Part shown: piece by piece, positions 17,353-26,915 of the stretch | How the letters are laid out: every line of letters starts with the position of its first letter | Position numbering within the stretch: position 1 is the first letter of the stretch | DNA from: Candidatus Krumholzibacteriia bacterium | Lineage (GTDB): Bacteria > Krumholzibacteriota > Krumholzibacteriia > JAJRXK01 | Direction: 5' to 3' | Assembly (NCBI GenBank): GCA_029932915.1 | Contig: JAOZPE010000008.1 | Span: 12,343 to 76,342 of the forward strand | Length of the DNA: 64,000 nucleotides | Translations under genes and position numbers: made by a program | Notes under the pieces: generated by a model | Told to the model about the DNA's origin: nothing | Database searches by the model: none | Seen by the model: only the letters and a program-made list of their open reading frames with translations

Positions 17353-18009
17353 ATGCGCCCAAGGCTTGTGTCATCGATCACCCTGTTGCTGATCCTCAGC
17401 GTGGGGGCGGGGGAGAGCCTCGCCGATGGGATCTTCGTCAAGGTGCGCCGGGGCGATACGCTGTTCGGGATCGCCCGCTCCTTCGCGACCTCGGTCGACC
17501 GGATCCGTCGGGACAACCATCTGCGCGGCGACCTCATCCATCCCGGTCAGCGCCTGGTCCTGAGCGGCACCCGTGGCGTCCGTCCGAAGTGGAAAGGGAA
17601 GGTCCGGGTCGATCCACCCATCCGGGGACTGCGGCGCCGGGACATCGTGACGGGCTTCGGCAAGCGTCGCAGCGACCGTCATCGCAAGGTCCAGGAGCGC
17701 CACACCGGCATCGACCTGCGGGCCCGGCGCGGCAGCATCATCCGTGCGTGTGCGCGGGGGGTGGTTCGCTTCGTGGGTGACCTGAGCGGTTTCGGCCGGG
17801 TCATCGTCGTCGAACACGATGGGGGCTGGCGCAGTGTCTATTCGCCATGTGAACGCGAACACATCGAGGTCGAGGTGAACGAGGCGGTCCACGCCGGACA
17901 GCCCCTGGCCCGCCTCGACGAGCCGACGGAGACGGAGAAACCGGCCCTTCATTTCGAGTTGCGCAAGGGCGAGAAGGCAGTCGATCCCACGCCCTACATC
18001 CGCTGGTGA
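17353..18009 (+). CDS. LysM plus LytM (M23)-like envelope protein, probably non-catalytic
   Basis: 218 residues: signal peptide (residues 1-25, SSITLLLILSVGAGESLADG), one LysM domain at about 27-70 (VKVRRGDTLFGIARSF, HPGQRLVL) that binds peptidoglycan, and an M23/LytM domain at about 95-215. The zinc ligands His117 and Asp121 (RHTGID) and His200 (LHFEL) are visible, but the catalytic His of the HxH pair is Ala198. This is the pattern of NlpD/EnvC-type amidase activators rather than active endopeptidases. I chose ATG 17353 as the start of the signal peptide. Confidence 0.85.
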   Translation: MRPRLVSSITLLLILSVGAGESLADGIFVKVRRGDTLFGIARSFATSVDRIRRDNHLRGDLIHPGQRLVLSGTRGVRPKWKGKVRVDPPIRGLRRRDIVTGFGKRRSDRHRKVQERHTGIDLRARRGSIIRACARGVVRFVGDLSGFGRVIVVEHDGGWRSVYSPCEREHIEVEVNEAVHAGQPLARLDEPTETEKPALHFELRKGEKAVDPTPYIRW

Positions 18010-18035
18010 GCGGCGTGGAACGAAAGGAAGCGACG

Positions 18036-18584
18036 ATGGGCGAGGTGCGTCTGCAGGATCACATCCGGTCGATTCCCGATTTCCCGCGCGAGGGCATCCT
18101 CTTTCGCGACATCGCCCCCTTGCTGGCCGACCCCGGGGCCTTCTCCGAGAGCATCGAGCGTCTGGTTCGGCGCTACCGGAAGGCGGGCATCGAGCGGGTG
18201 CTCGGCATCGAGAGCCGGGGCTTCCTCTTCGGTGCCCCGCTGGCCCTGCAACTGGGGGTGGGCTTCGTGCCCGTGCGCAAGGCGGGCAAGCTGCCGGGGG
18301 CGACGCTGCGGCGTTCCTATGCCCTCGAGTACGGAGAGGCCGAGCTGGAGATCCAGGTGGACGCGCTTTCGGCCGGACAGAGGGTGTTGATCCTCGATGA
18401 TCTGCTGGCGACGGGGGGGACGGCGGCGGCCGCAGCCGGTCTGGCCGAGGAGGCCGGGGCGAAGGTGGAGGAATTGGTTTTCATTGTCGAGTTGACCGAA
18501 CTCGGCGGGCGGGAGCGCCTGTCGTGGCCGGTCCATAGTTTGCTGCGCTACGGCGCGGCCGGAGAGGTACAGGAGCCCCAGTAG
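18036..18584 (+). CDS. apt: Adenine phosphoribosyltransferase
   Basis: Salvages adenine to AMP with PRPP. 182 residues: IRSIPDFPREGILFRDI near the start, GIESRGFLFGAPLA, PVRKAGKLPG, SYALEYGEAELEIQ, and the PRPP-binding loop VLILDDLLATGGTAAAA. I chose ATG 18036, which has GAAAGGAAG 6-8 bases upstream. The last ten bases, including the TAG stop, lie inside the acceptor and D-stem of tRNA-Arg(CCU). Confidence 0.97.
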   Translation: MGEVRLQDHIRSIPDFPREGILFRDIAPLLADPGAFSESIERLVRRYRKAGIERVLGIESRGFLFGAPLALQLGVGFVPVRKAGKLPGATLRRSYALEYGEAELEIQVDALSAGQRVLILDDLLATGGTAAAAAGLAEEAGAKVEELVFIVELTELGGRERLSWPVHSLLRYGAAGEVQEPQ

Positions 18585-18648
18585 CTCAGGTGGATAGAGC
18601 ACAGGTTTCCTAAACCTGGTGCCGCAGGTTCGAGTCCTGCCTGGGGCA
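18575..18648 (+). tRNA. tRNA-Arg, anticodon CCT
   Basis: Acceptor GCCCCAG/CTGGGGC, anticodon stem CAGGT/ACCTG around TTCCTAA gives anticodon CCT (reads AGG). T-arm GCAGGTTCGAGTCCTGC. Discriminator A at 18648 is followed by GAC, so CCA is not encoded, unlike the other five tRNAs here. Its first ten bases overlap the apt 3' end. Confidence 0.94.
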
Positions 18649-18656
18649 GACTTCGA

Positions 18657-18684
18657 GGGGGGCGGGCGGCTTGACCCGCCCCCC
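18657..18684 (+). terminator. GC-rich hairpin after tRNA-Arg(CCU)
   Basis: A 10-bp inverted repeat GGGGGGCGGG / CCCGCCCCCC with an 8-base loop, starting 9 bases after the tRNA. There is no T-tract, so termination is an inference. It overlaps the -35 box of the next promoter. Confidence 0.45.
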
Positions 18685-18699
18685 CGGAGCGTCTAGGCT
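18671..18699 (+). promoter_or_regulatory. Candidate promoter of the TPR-protein gene
   Basis: TTGACC (18671-18676) and TAGGCT (18694-18699), 17 bases apart, in the 200-base gap between tRNA-Arg and the next GTG start. The -35 box lies within the loop and arm of the preceding hairpin. I see nothing else in this gap. Confidence 0.5.
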
Positions 18700-18849
18700 A
18701 GATCCTCCGCGCCGCACGGCGCCTCCCCCAGGGGAAGGGCGCCGGGGGAGCGGGGAAGTGGTGGTTCGGCCGTCCGATGCCCTGGCGCATCGTTGAAGGC
18801 GGCGAGCCTGTCCATCAACAGCCGGCCCGGAGCCGGGGAGGTCGATCGC

Positions 18850-19533
18850 GTGGCCCGACAGAAATTCACCAAGCAGGAACTCCGTCACGACGCCTTCGCC
18901 GAGGGGCTGGCCAAGTTCTATGGCTTCCTGCAGGAGCGCTTCCTTGCCGTGGTGGCCGGCGTGCTCATCCTGGCCGTTCTCGTGCTCGGCGTGATCTGGG
19001 TGCGGCACAACCAGGAACAGACGCGGCAGGAGGCCTCCCAGAGGATGTACCAGGCCACGCAGCAGTACAACGCGGCCGCCTACAGCCAGGCGCTGATCAG
19101 TTTCGAGGAGCTCAGCGATCGCTACGCGCGCACTCCGGAGGGACGCTCGGCCGTGTACTACGCGGGCGCGTGCCATCTGGCCCTGGGAGAGAACGATGCC
19201 GCGGTGGTGAGCTTCCGCAAGTACCTCGACGCCGAGCCCGACGGTTTCTACGTGAAGAGTGCCCGCTATGGCCTTGGTCTTGCACTGGAGGCATCGGGCA
19301 AGTTCGAGGAGGCGACGACGGTCCTGGCCTCGCTGATCGACGGTCTCGAGCCCGGCGATCCGCTGTATGGGCAGGCCCGCATGGCCCAGTCCCGGGTCCT
19401 GGAGAAGCTCGGGCGCATGGACGAGGCCATCTCCGTCCTCGAGCCGCTGGTCCAGAGCGAGGACTTCCAGGCGCGTCAGGAGGCCGAGAGCCGCATCGCG
19501 GTCCTCCGGGCCCGCCAGAGCGCAGCTTCCTGA
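18850..19533 (+). CDS. Membrane-anchored TPR protein (YfgM/TPR_21-like)
   Basis: 227 residues: a short cytoplasmic N-terminus (ARQKFTKQELRHD), one TM segment near residues 30-55 (AVVAGVLILAVLVLGVIW), then TPR-like repeats to the end (AAYSQALISFEELSDRYA; ENDAAVVSFRKYLDAEPD; GKFEEATTVLASLID; GRMDEAISVLEPLV). The layout matches YfgM, a periplasmic chaperone partner of SecYEG, but no bamB lies next to it. The start GTG 18850 has GGGGAGG about 8 bases upstream. Confidence 0.83.
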   Translation: MARQKFTKQELRHDAFAEGLAKFYGFLQERFLAVVAGVLILAVLVLGVIWVRHNQEQTRQEASQRMYQATQQYNAAAYSQALISFEELSDRYARTPEGRSAVYYAGACHLALGENDAAVVSFRKYLDAEPDGFYVKSARYGLGLALEASGKFEEATTVLASLIDGLEPGDPLYGQARMAQSRVLEKLGRMDEAISVLEPLVQSEDFQARQEAESRIAVLRARQSAAS

Positions 19534-19565
19534 GACGGCGCCCGGTGGGGCGCATCGAGGACGTC

Positions 19566-19976
19566 ATGAGCACACTCGAGTCCGAACACAACGGCGGGGG
19601 AGAAGTGGGCTCGCGTCAGAGGTGGCTGGCGGCCATCGCCTACCTGGGGCCCCTGGCGCTGTACTCGATGACCCGCAAGGGCAAGAGTCCCTTCCTGCGC
19701 AAGCACTGTCAGCAGGGCTTCGCCCTGTTCCTGGCCGAGGCGGCGGTGGTGTGCTTCCTGCTCATCATCAGCAACACGATCGGCCGCATTCCCATCCTCG
19801 GATTCCTCATCGAGATCCTCCTGGAACTGGTGGCCTTCCTGGGCTTCCTCGTGTTGACCCTGCTGGGATTCGTTCGGGGGCTGGCCGGCGAGCCGTTCCG
19901 GCTGCCGGTGATCGATGAATGGGCGGATCGGATCCCCGTGGGGGACGAGGACGAAGATGTGGAGGACGAGGGATAG
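19566..19976 (+). CDS. Small membrane protein, DUF4870/Tic20-like
   Basis: 136 residues: AAIAYLGPLALYSMTRKGKSPFLRKHCQQGFALFL near residues 20-55 is the typical DUF4870/Tic20-like pattern, followed by two to three hydrophobic segments with PILGFLIEI and an acidic tail (VGDEDEDVEDEG). Function unknown. It starts at an ATG 32 bases after the TPR gene and is probably cotranscribed. Confidence 0.8.
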   Translation: MSTLESEHNGGGEVGSRQRWLAAIAYLGPLALYSMTRKGKSPFLRKHCQQGFALFLAEAAVVCFLLIISNTIGRIPILGFLIEILLELVAFLGFLVLTLLGFVRGLAGEPFRLPVIDEWADRIPVGDEDEDVEDEG

Positions 19977-20129
19977 GATTGCGCATAAGATACATTATGT
20001 TAACCTGGCTCCCTTGACCCCCTCTGGCCCCGATCCGCCTCCTCCCTCGACCCTGCGCCTCTCGAGGCTTCCCGATCCCCGTTTCTCCATCCTTCTCACC
20101 AGGCGCTCACGTCCCTTGCGGGCATGAGA
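19977..20129 (+). other. Convergent spacer with an AT-rich palindrome
   Basis: No gene seen. At about 19984-19999 the spacer holds CATAAGATACATTATG, an inverted repeat of CATAA/TTATG followed by TTAAC. This is strikingly AT-rich against the local background. No partner promoter is obvious. Confidence 0.35.
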
Positions 20130-20160
20130 AGGCCCGGTCCCCCTCACGAAGACCGGGCCT
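20130..20160 (-). terminator. Bidirectional terminator between the DUF4870-like gene and trx
   Basis: A perfect 10-bp inverted repeat AGGCCCGGTC/GACCGGGCCT with an 11-base loop, between two convergent genes. On the minus strand it is followed by TCTCAT, a weak U-rich run. Confidence 0.7.
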
Positions 20161-20206
20161 CTGAGTCGATCGACCGGCGGCCGCCCCTGCGGGCGCATAT
20201 CCGCGT

Positions 20207-20530
20207 CTACAGATGCTTCTCCAGCGTCCGCACGATCCGGTCCTTGGGCACCGCCCCGATCATCTGGTCGACGACCCGGCCGCCCTTGAAGAACAACAGC
20301 GTCGGAATGCTCATGATCTGGTATTGGCCGGCGAGCTGCTGGTTCTCGTCGACGTTCACCTTGGCCACCTTGACCTTGCCCGCCTTCTCCTTGGCGAGCT
20401 CTTCCAGGACCGGAGCGATCAGGTGGCAAGGCGCGCACCACGGGGCCCAGAAGTCGACGATGACCAGCTTGTCATCCTGGAGTACGTGCTCGGTGAAGGC
20501 CTTCGTATCGACGTGAACCGGTGCGGACAT
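20207..20530 (-). CDS. trxA: Thioredoxin
   Basis: A 107-residue single-domain thioredoxin, a general disulfide reductant of the cytoplasm. The active site is W31-C-A-P-C35, a variant of the usual WCGPC, within VDFWAPWCAPC. The cis-Pro loop SIPTLLFFKGG and KVNVDENQQLA are typical. The start ATG 20530 has AAGGAGCC upstream; the longer open frame has no thioredoxin sequence. Confidence 0.96.
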   Translation of the reverse strand: MSAPVHVDTKAFTEHVLQDDKLVIVDFWAPWCAPCHLIAPVLEELAKEKAGKVKVAKVNVDENQQLAGQYQIMSIPTLLFFKGGRVVDQMIGAVPKDRIVRTLEKHL

Positions 20531-20600
20531 GAAAAGGCTCCTTGATCGGCAATTGGTACGTATCGGAATGATGGAGGGACGCACAGATCCCGGTCCGTGC

Positions 20601-20628
20601 AAGGTAATGGCAGGCGGTGGTCTGTCAA
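20601..20628 (-). promoter_or_regulatory. Promoter of thioredoxin gene
   Basis: On the minus strand TTGACA (20623-20628) and TACCTT (20601-20606) have a 16-base spacer, about 70 bases upstream of the start. The -35 box overlaps the end of holA. Confidence 0.6.
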
Positions 20629-21677
20629 GGCCGCGTCGGTCCGGCGGCCCCACGTGCCCGGAGACCCTCGATGGCCCAGTCCAGCAGTGCCAGGTCGTAG
20701 GCCAGCTCCGCACCCAGGCGGCTCGATTTCGCCCGCAGATCGGCCTCCCTTAGCCGCTCCAGGGCGCGCTGCAGATCCTCCAGGCGGCTCGACTCGGCTA
20801 CGGGCAGGAGGCGGCGGCTCTGCCAGGGAGCCAGGCCCACCCGACGGGCGGCATCATTCGGGCGGTCGCCCTCCTCCAGGGCCGAGCGCAGGAGGGTGAG
20901 CTGGCGCAGTCTCCAGCCGAGGATGGCCGCGGGCCCGATGACGTCCCCCCTGCCGCTGCGCAGGCGGACCCACGCACGCAGGGCGGGAAGCGGGTCGTCC
21001 GCTCGAAGCAGATCGGCCACGGAGAAGGCGTCGAGGTCGCGCGAGCGCGCCACCAGCGTCCGGACCTCCTCCGGAGAGATCGCTCCACCCCCCTCCTTCA
21101 GCAGCGAGAGCTTGGCCAGCTCGTTGTCGATCTCGCCCAGGTCGTCGCCGACGAGGTCGACCAGGAGCGCCGCGGCCTCCTCCCCCAATTCCATTCCGTG
21201 CGATTTCGCCTGGCGACGGATCTGCCGCAGCAGGCCCGCTCCGCTCAGTGGGGAGAAGTCGACGACATAGCCCCCCTGCGCGCAGGCGGCGGTCAGGCGC
21301 AGCCGCTTGTCCAGCTTCGAGGAGGTCAGGACGAGGACACTGCTCTCCGAAGGCGAGGCGAGGTAGCGCAGCAGCGGCTCGACGGCCGGGCCGGCGGGCA
21401 GGGCCTCGGCGTGGCGCACCCACACGAAGCGTCGGCCGCCGAACATCGGATAGGCGGCGGCCGCTTCGGCGATGGCCGCCGGTGTCGTCTCGTCCGCATA
21501 GAGGACCTGGGCGTTGAAGTCCCGGGTGTTCTCATCGACGACCTTGCGGCGCAGCCACAAGGCGGTGCGCTCGGCCCGGTATCCATCCGGTCCGGCGAGG
21601 AGGTACACCGCCCGCGGTTCCTCGTGTCCGAGGGTCTGCCGCAGTTCCTCCGGATCGAGAATCGACAGCGAGGCCAT
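20625..21677 (-). CDS. holA: DNA polymerase III subunit delta
   Basis: 350-residue clamp-loader delta subunit, which opens the beta clamp. N-terminal VYLLAGPDGYRAERTALWLRRKV, then FGGRRFVWVRHAE, VLVLTSSKLDKRLRL and the delta-specific GDDLGEIDNELAKLSLL near 195 and FSVADLLRADDPLPALRAW. The C-terminal collar helices include AILGWRLRQLTLLRSALEEG. The ATG 21677 shares one base with the lptE stop (TGATG). lptE-holA is a conserved neighbour pair. Confidence 0.93.
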   Translation of the reverse strand: MASLSILDPEELRQTLGHEEPRAVYLLAGPDGYRAERTALWLRRKVVDENTRDFNAQVLYADETTPAAIAEAAAAYPMFGGRRFVWVRHAEALPAGPAVEPLLRYLASPSESSVLVLTSSKLDKRLRLTAACAQGGYVVDFSPLSGAGLLRQIRRQAKSHGMELGEEAAALLVDLVGDDLGEIDNELAKLSLLKEGGGAISPEEVRTLVARSRDLDAFSVADLLRADDPLPALRAWVRLRSGRGDVIGPAAILGWRLRQLTLLRSALEEGDRPNDAARRVGLAPWQSRRLLPVAESSRLEDLQRALERLREADLRAKSSRLGAELAYDLALLDWAIEGLRARGAAGPTRP

Positions 21678-22231
21678 CACCACTCCTCGATGACCAGGCT
21701 GAGGATCGCGCGTACCAGTTCGTCGGCCGCCGCCAGGCGCGCCTTCTGCTCGCCCTCGGGTCCCTCGTCCGTGTAGTAGCTGCCCTTGCCCCGGATGGTC
21801 GTCGGTTTGACGAGAACGTCCCCGGTGGCCCGATCGACCAGGCTCACCTTGCAGGCGACCCGCACCTCGTACTCCTGCGCCTGCCGGTCCTCGCCGAAGA
21901 ACACCTCCTGGATCTTGAAGAAGGTGATCTTGCCAAGGATCAGCGCGTCGGCATCCTGTCCGTCGGTGTAACGAAGGGTGCGATCCTTGATGATGCCGGC
22001 GATGATCGCATCGGTGATGGCGATCTCCAGCTCGGGCTCGGTGGTCTCGTTCTCGAAGTACGGAATGGCCACGCTCTCCAGACCGGGTTTCACCCGGCCC
22101 GGAGTCAGGCCATACCCGCAGCCACCCAGGCCCGCGAGCAGCGCCGCCAACAAGAGCACCGTCCACAGTCCTTTCGATTCCATCGTGCGGTGACGCAGGT
22201 AGCGGGGTGGAGACGATGGAGTCGTGGTCAT
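21677..22231 (-). CDS. lptE: LPS-assembly lipoprotein LptE family
   Basis: 184 residues (168 if it starts at ATG 22183). A lipoprotein signal ends in LAGLGGC, with Cys as the lipidation site; then GYGLTPGRVKPGLESVAIPYFENET, the usual opening of the LptE/DUF799-like family, and AITDAIIAGIIKDRTLRY. LptE plugs the LptD barrel that inserts LPS. The ATG at 22231 leaves only 2 bases after the regulator stop and suggests coupling; ATG 22183 gives a more usual signal n-region. Both have weak ribosome-binding sites. Confidence 0.83.
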   Translation of the reverse strand: MTTTPSSPPRYLRHRTMESKGLWTVLLLAALLAGLGGCGYGLTPGRVKPGLESVAIPYFENETTEPELEIAITDAIIAGIIKDRTLRYTDGQDADALILGKITFFKIQEVFFGEDRQAQEYEVRVACKVSLVDRATGDVLVKPTTIRGKGSYYTDEGPEGEQKARLAAADELVRAILSLVIEEW

Positions 22232-22233
22232 GG

Positions 22234-23627
<1,394 letters not shown>

Positions 23628-23631
<4 letters not shown>

Positions 23632-25661
23632 GAACGACTCCCGATGAGCGCGGGGACCAGGGGAAGGGACATCCGGAAGACCGTGTGTCGACCGGGCTGG
23701 CTCTCCACCTGCAGGTTCCCGCCGTGGCGCTGAACGATATTGTGGGACACGAAGAGACCCAGGCCGGTGCCCTTGGCCTTCCGGGTGAAGAATGGCTCGA
23801 AGATCCGGCCGAGGTCGTCGGCCTCGATTCCCGCTCCGCGGTCGATGATCTCGAAGACCACCCGGTCGCCTTCCGCGGAATCCTCTTCCACATGGAGTTT
23901 GACGGTGACGGTCGCGCCCTCCCCACTGGCTTCGACCGCATTCTTGATGAGGTTCAACAGGACCTGATGGATCTGGTCACGATCGAGGTGGCATGCGGGA
24001 AGTTCCCCCTCCCCTTCCCGCTCGAGTTCGAGCCGGACGCCTCGCTGGCGGGCCCATTCCTCGAGCGCGCGCAGCGCCCGTCGGGCGGTCTGCACCGGAT
24101 CGCTCTCGATGGGCTCGAGCTTCACCGGACGGGTCACCTCGAAGAGACGACGGATGATGCCGTCCAGCCGGGCGATCTCCGAACGGATCATCGCGAGACT
24201 CTCGGCCTGATCGCCTTCGATGGACACGTGCCGCTGGAGGTAGTCCATGCCGGCGCTGATGCCCCCCAGCGGATTGCGGATCTCGTGGGCCATGCTGCTG
24301 GCGAAACGCCCGATGGCAGCGAGGGTGTCCAGGTGACGGATCTCCTCCTGCATGGCATGCACCGCCGAGAGGTCCTCGACCACGACGATCACCCCGCGTG
24401 CACCCCCGTCCTCGCGCTGGTAGGGCGCGGCGTTCACCAGGACCGGAATGGGACGATCCTCGGCGTCGCGCAGGATGCCCTCGTTGCGCAGCAGGGGCTG
24501 GCGGCGTTCCACCACCGAGGTGACCAGGGAGCGGACCCCGGTGACGCTCAGGTGCTTGTCCAGACGGCTCCCCACCAGTTCCTGCGCACTTCGGCCGAGC
24601 AGGTGCTGGGCGCGGCGGTTGGTGAAGATGATCCGGCCACGGTGGTCGGCGGTGAAGAGCCCATTGGTCATGCCGTCGAGGATCTGTTTGCGGAAGCGCT
24701 CCTCGCGTTGGACCTCCGTATACAGGCTGGCGTTCTGCAGGACCGCGCTCACCGCATAGCTCAACGATTCGAGGGTGAGTTGGTCGCCCTTGTGGATCCC
24801 TTCCGGTCGGCCCTCGTCGGTCACGATCATCAGACCGTAGAGCGGATAGTGGCGACAACACAGACAGGGTCCCAGGTCGAGTCCGCCCTCGGCCTGGGGA
24901 ATGCAGTTCTCCCGGCGATCCTCCGGGCGGGCCGGCTCGAAGGACGGGCAGTCGTCGTGGTACAGCCAGCCCTCCTGGATGCACTCGCGGCGGGGCAGCG
25001 GGGTCAACAGCGGCACGACCAGGTACGAGCGCGGGCGGGAGAAATTCGCGGGCGCCTCGCCGTTCACCTTCAAGAGCGGCTCGCTGGCGTCGCGTTCGGC
25101 CAGGATGCTGCGGGGCTGTCGCAGAGCCCGGGCCACCGCACCGGAGATACCTCCGATCGACCAGCGCACACTCTCCATGACCGGCCCTTCCCGTCCGGGG
25201 TGCAGCCAGCGTCCGATGAGTTCACGGCGAGGCGTCTCCAGGCGAAGGATCATGACCTCCTGGAAACCGCTGGCCCGGTGGCAGTAGCTCAGGGCCCGGT
25301 CGACGGTGTGTTCCAGGCGGCCCGGCTGGGCCAGGGCCTGCCACAACTCCCGGACGCTCAAAAGCTGGATGTTCGTGTGGACCAGACGCAGAACGGTCTC
25401 GTCGTGACGGCGTCGCAGACGCAGGGCCGCCCTCTCCAGGGGATCGTGCGGGTGGTCCGTGGCGAGCTGTTCGGGGTCGGGTTGGTCCCCGGCGTCGAGC
25501 AGGGCGATCACCGCCCGGCGCCGGCGCCGCTGCAGGACGAAGAGGAGCAGGACCGGGGGAAGGAGAACGAGCAGGACGACCCATCCGGGCAGCCGCGTGT
25601 GCAGCAGCAACGCCACGGGAGGCAGCAGGAAGTACGCGGCAGGTGCGAGCCGGTTCATCAT
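23628..25661 (-). CDS. Hybrid-sensing histidine kinase with GAF-like, PAS and HisKA domains
   Basis: 677 residues: two N-terminal TM helices (about 6-22 and 26-44) with a very short loop between, a coiled linker, a GAF-like domain (about 110-315), PAS (about 325-435), HisKA with H459 in SSMAHEIRNPLGG, and HATPase_c with N-box LIKNAVEA (571-578), DRGAGI and GTGLGLFVSHNIV. The GAF-like region carries six cysteines between 227 and 269, ending CLCC, which could bind a metal or Fe-S cluster. The kinase lies upstream of its regulator with a 4-base overlap. NtrB-like; some XrtA/PEP-CTERM loci use a kinase/sigma54 pair (PrsK/PrsR), but I cannot establish equivalence. Confidence 0.92.
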
Positions 25662-25856
25662 GATCGTCGGTTCCCGGGTTCCTGGATGGGTGTCTGCCTG
25701 GCCGCCCTTACAAGGATCGTGCCCGGCTGCGCGAAAATCCCCAATGAGCGGATGGGCGACTCCGGCGCGGCCTGGCAGGATGGATGGAAAGAGCGGAATC
25801 GGTGGCGGTGTGGAGGCGATTCCCGGCCGAAGTGGGCTCTCTTCGGCGTCAGGAGG

Positions 25857-25879
25857 GAAAAGAGGCGCTCAGAGCGCTC
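25857..25879 (-). terminator. Likely terminator of the sugar transferase gene
   Basis: Minus-strand sequence GAGCGC-TCTGA-GCGCCTC forms a stem with one bulge, followed by TTTTCCC; it overlaps the stop codon. A second inverted repeat GCCGAAG/CTTCGGC lies at 25826-25847. Otherwise nothing is seen in the 200-base gap before the kinase gene. Confidence 0.45.
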
Positions 25880-26699
25880 CCCGGCCGGTGAACACCACTC
25901 CGATGGTGCGAAGCAGGATCTTCAGGTCGCGCAGCAGGCCGAAATGGGTGATGTACTCCAGATCGAGTTCGACCTTGCGATGGACTCCCTCGAGGCTCTC
26001 GTCGTAGCCGCTCTCGACCTGCGCCAGGCCGGTGATGCCCGGCTTGAAGCGAAGGCGCTCGAGGTAGCCCGGCACTTCCTCGCTCAACAGCGAGATGAAC
26101 GGAGGACGCTCCGGACGGGGTCCGACGACGCTCATCGAGCCCCTGAGGACGTTGTAGAACTGGGGGAACTCGTCCAGGCGGGTCTTGCGCAGGAAGCGTC
26201 CCACCCGGGTGATCCGTGGATCGTCCTTGCTGGCCCAGCGCACCCCTTCCGATTCGGAATGGATGTACATGGTCCTCAGCTTCCAGATCCTGAAGGGCTT
26301 GCCCTCGGCCACGAGCTTGCGCACGTCCTCCGAGCGGCCCTCTCCCCGCCTCCGCTCACCGATGTTCAGGGTGGTTTCCTTGCCCCGGCGGTCGCCCCGG
26401 CGGCGATTGATCCCCACCCGGGTCTGACCGTAGAACACCGGTCCCCGCGAATCGACTTTGATGGCCAGGGCGATCCACGGCAGCAGCAGGCCGAAGGCGA
26501 GCAGGGCGACGGTGGAGATGACGATGTCCATGCCCCGTTTGACCGTCCGCTTCCACTGCGGAACCTGGCCGTACAGAGGAATGGGCTTGCCCAGATACTT
26601 GAGCTGAGGCCGGTCGTAGGTCCGTGAGGAGCCCACGCGTTCCAACATGGAAGGGTCGAGCTGCATGGCTCCGCCTCTGGGCATCACGATTCCCGTCAC
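25869..26699 (-). CDS. Undecaprenyl-phosphate sugar phosphotransferase (initiating glycosyltransferase)
   Basis: 276 residues of the bacterial sugar transferase (WcaJ/WbaP C-terminal) family: one TM/reentrant helix at about 55-80 (RGMDIVISTVALLAFGLLLPWIALAIKVDSRGPVFYGQTRVG), then FRIWKLRTM, ITRVGRFLRKTRLDEFPQFYNVLRG and MSVVGPRPERP, the catalytic core. An unusual Arg/Glu-rich insert (GINRRRGDRRGKETT to GRSED, about residues 96-125) splits the usual sequence. It loads the first sugar-phosphate onto undecaprenyl phosphate and so starts the polysaccharide made by the locus upstream. Start could be GTG 26699 or ATG 26666. Confidence 0.93.
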   Translation of the reverse strand: MTGIVMPRGGAMQLDPSMLERVGSSRTYDRPQLKYLGKPIPLYGQVPQWKRTVKRGMDIVISTVALLAFGLLLPWIALAIKVDSRGPVFYGQTRVGINRRRGDRRGKETTLNIGERRRGEGRSEDVRKLVAEGKPFRIWKLRTMYIHSESEGVRWASKDDPRITRVGRFLRKTRLDEFPQFYNVLRGSMSVVGPRPERPPFISLLSEEVPGYLERLRFKPGITGLAQVESGYDESLEGVHRKVELDLEYITHFGLLRDLKILLRTIGVVFTGRGAL

Positions 26700-26851
26700 C
26701 CCATCAGGGGGGTCGCAAGAGAAATCCTGTCCTCATGACCGCATCGCTCCGGCCGGGACGGGGACCAGTTCCGGGGAGGACACGTTCAGGGGCCGGTGGC
26801 GTGCGCGCCGGGCCCGGTGGTTCGAACATGACCGCTACATCGTCAAGGACG

Positions 26852-26880
26852 AGATTACTCTTCTTTTCCCCCCTCCGCAA
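26852..26880 (-). promoter_or_regulatory. Candidate promoter of the sugar transferase gene
   Basis: Minus strand TTGCGG (26875-26880) and TAATCT (26852-26857), 17 bases apart, giving a leader of about 145 bases before the start. Confidence 0.5.
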
Positions 26881-26915
26881 GAATGTCGCCCAAACGGGTC
26901 ATGCCGACCCATTCC

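Noticed and set aside
23685-26627. Forward open frame of 980 codons across the kinase and sugar transferase
   Set aside because: It spans two real minus-strand genes and the gap between them, with composition of a reverse shadow.
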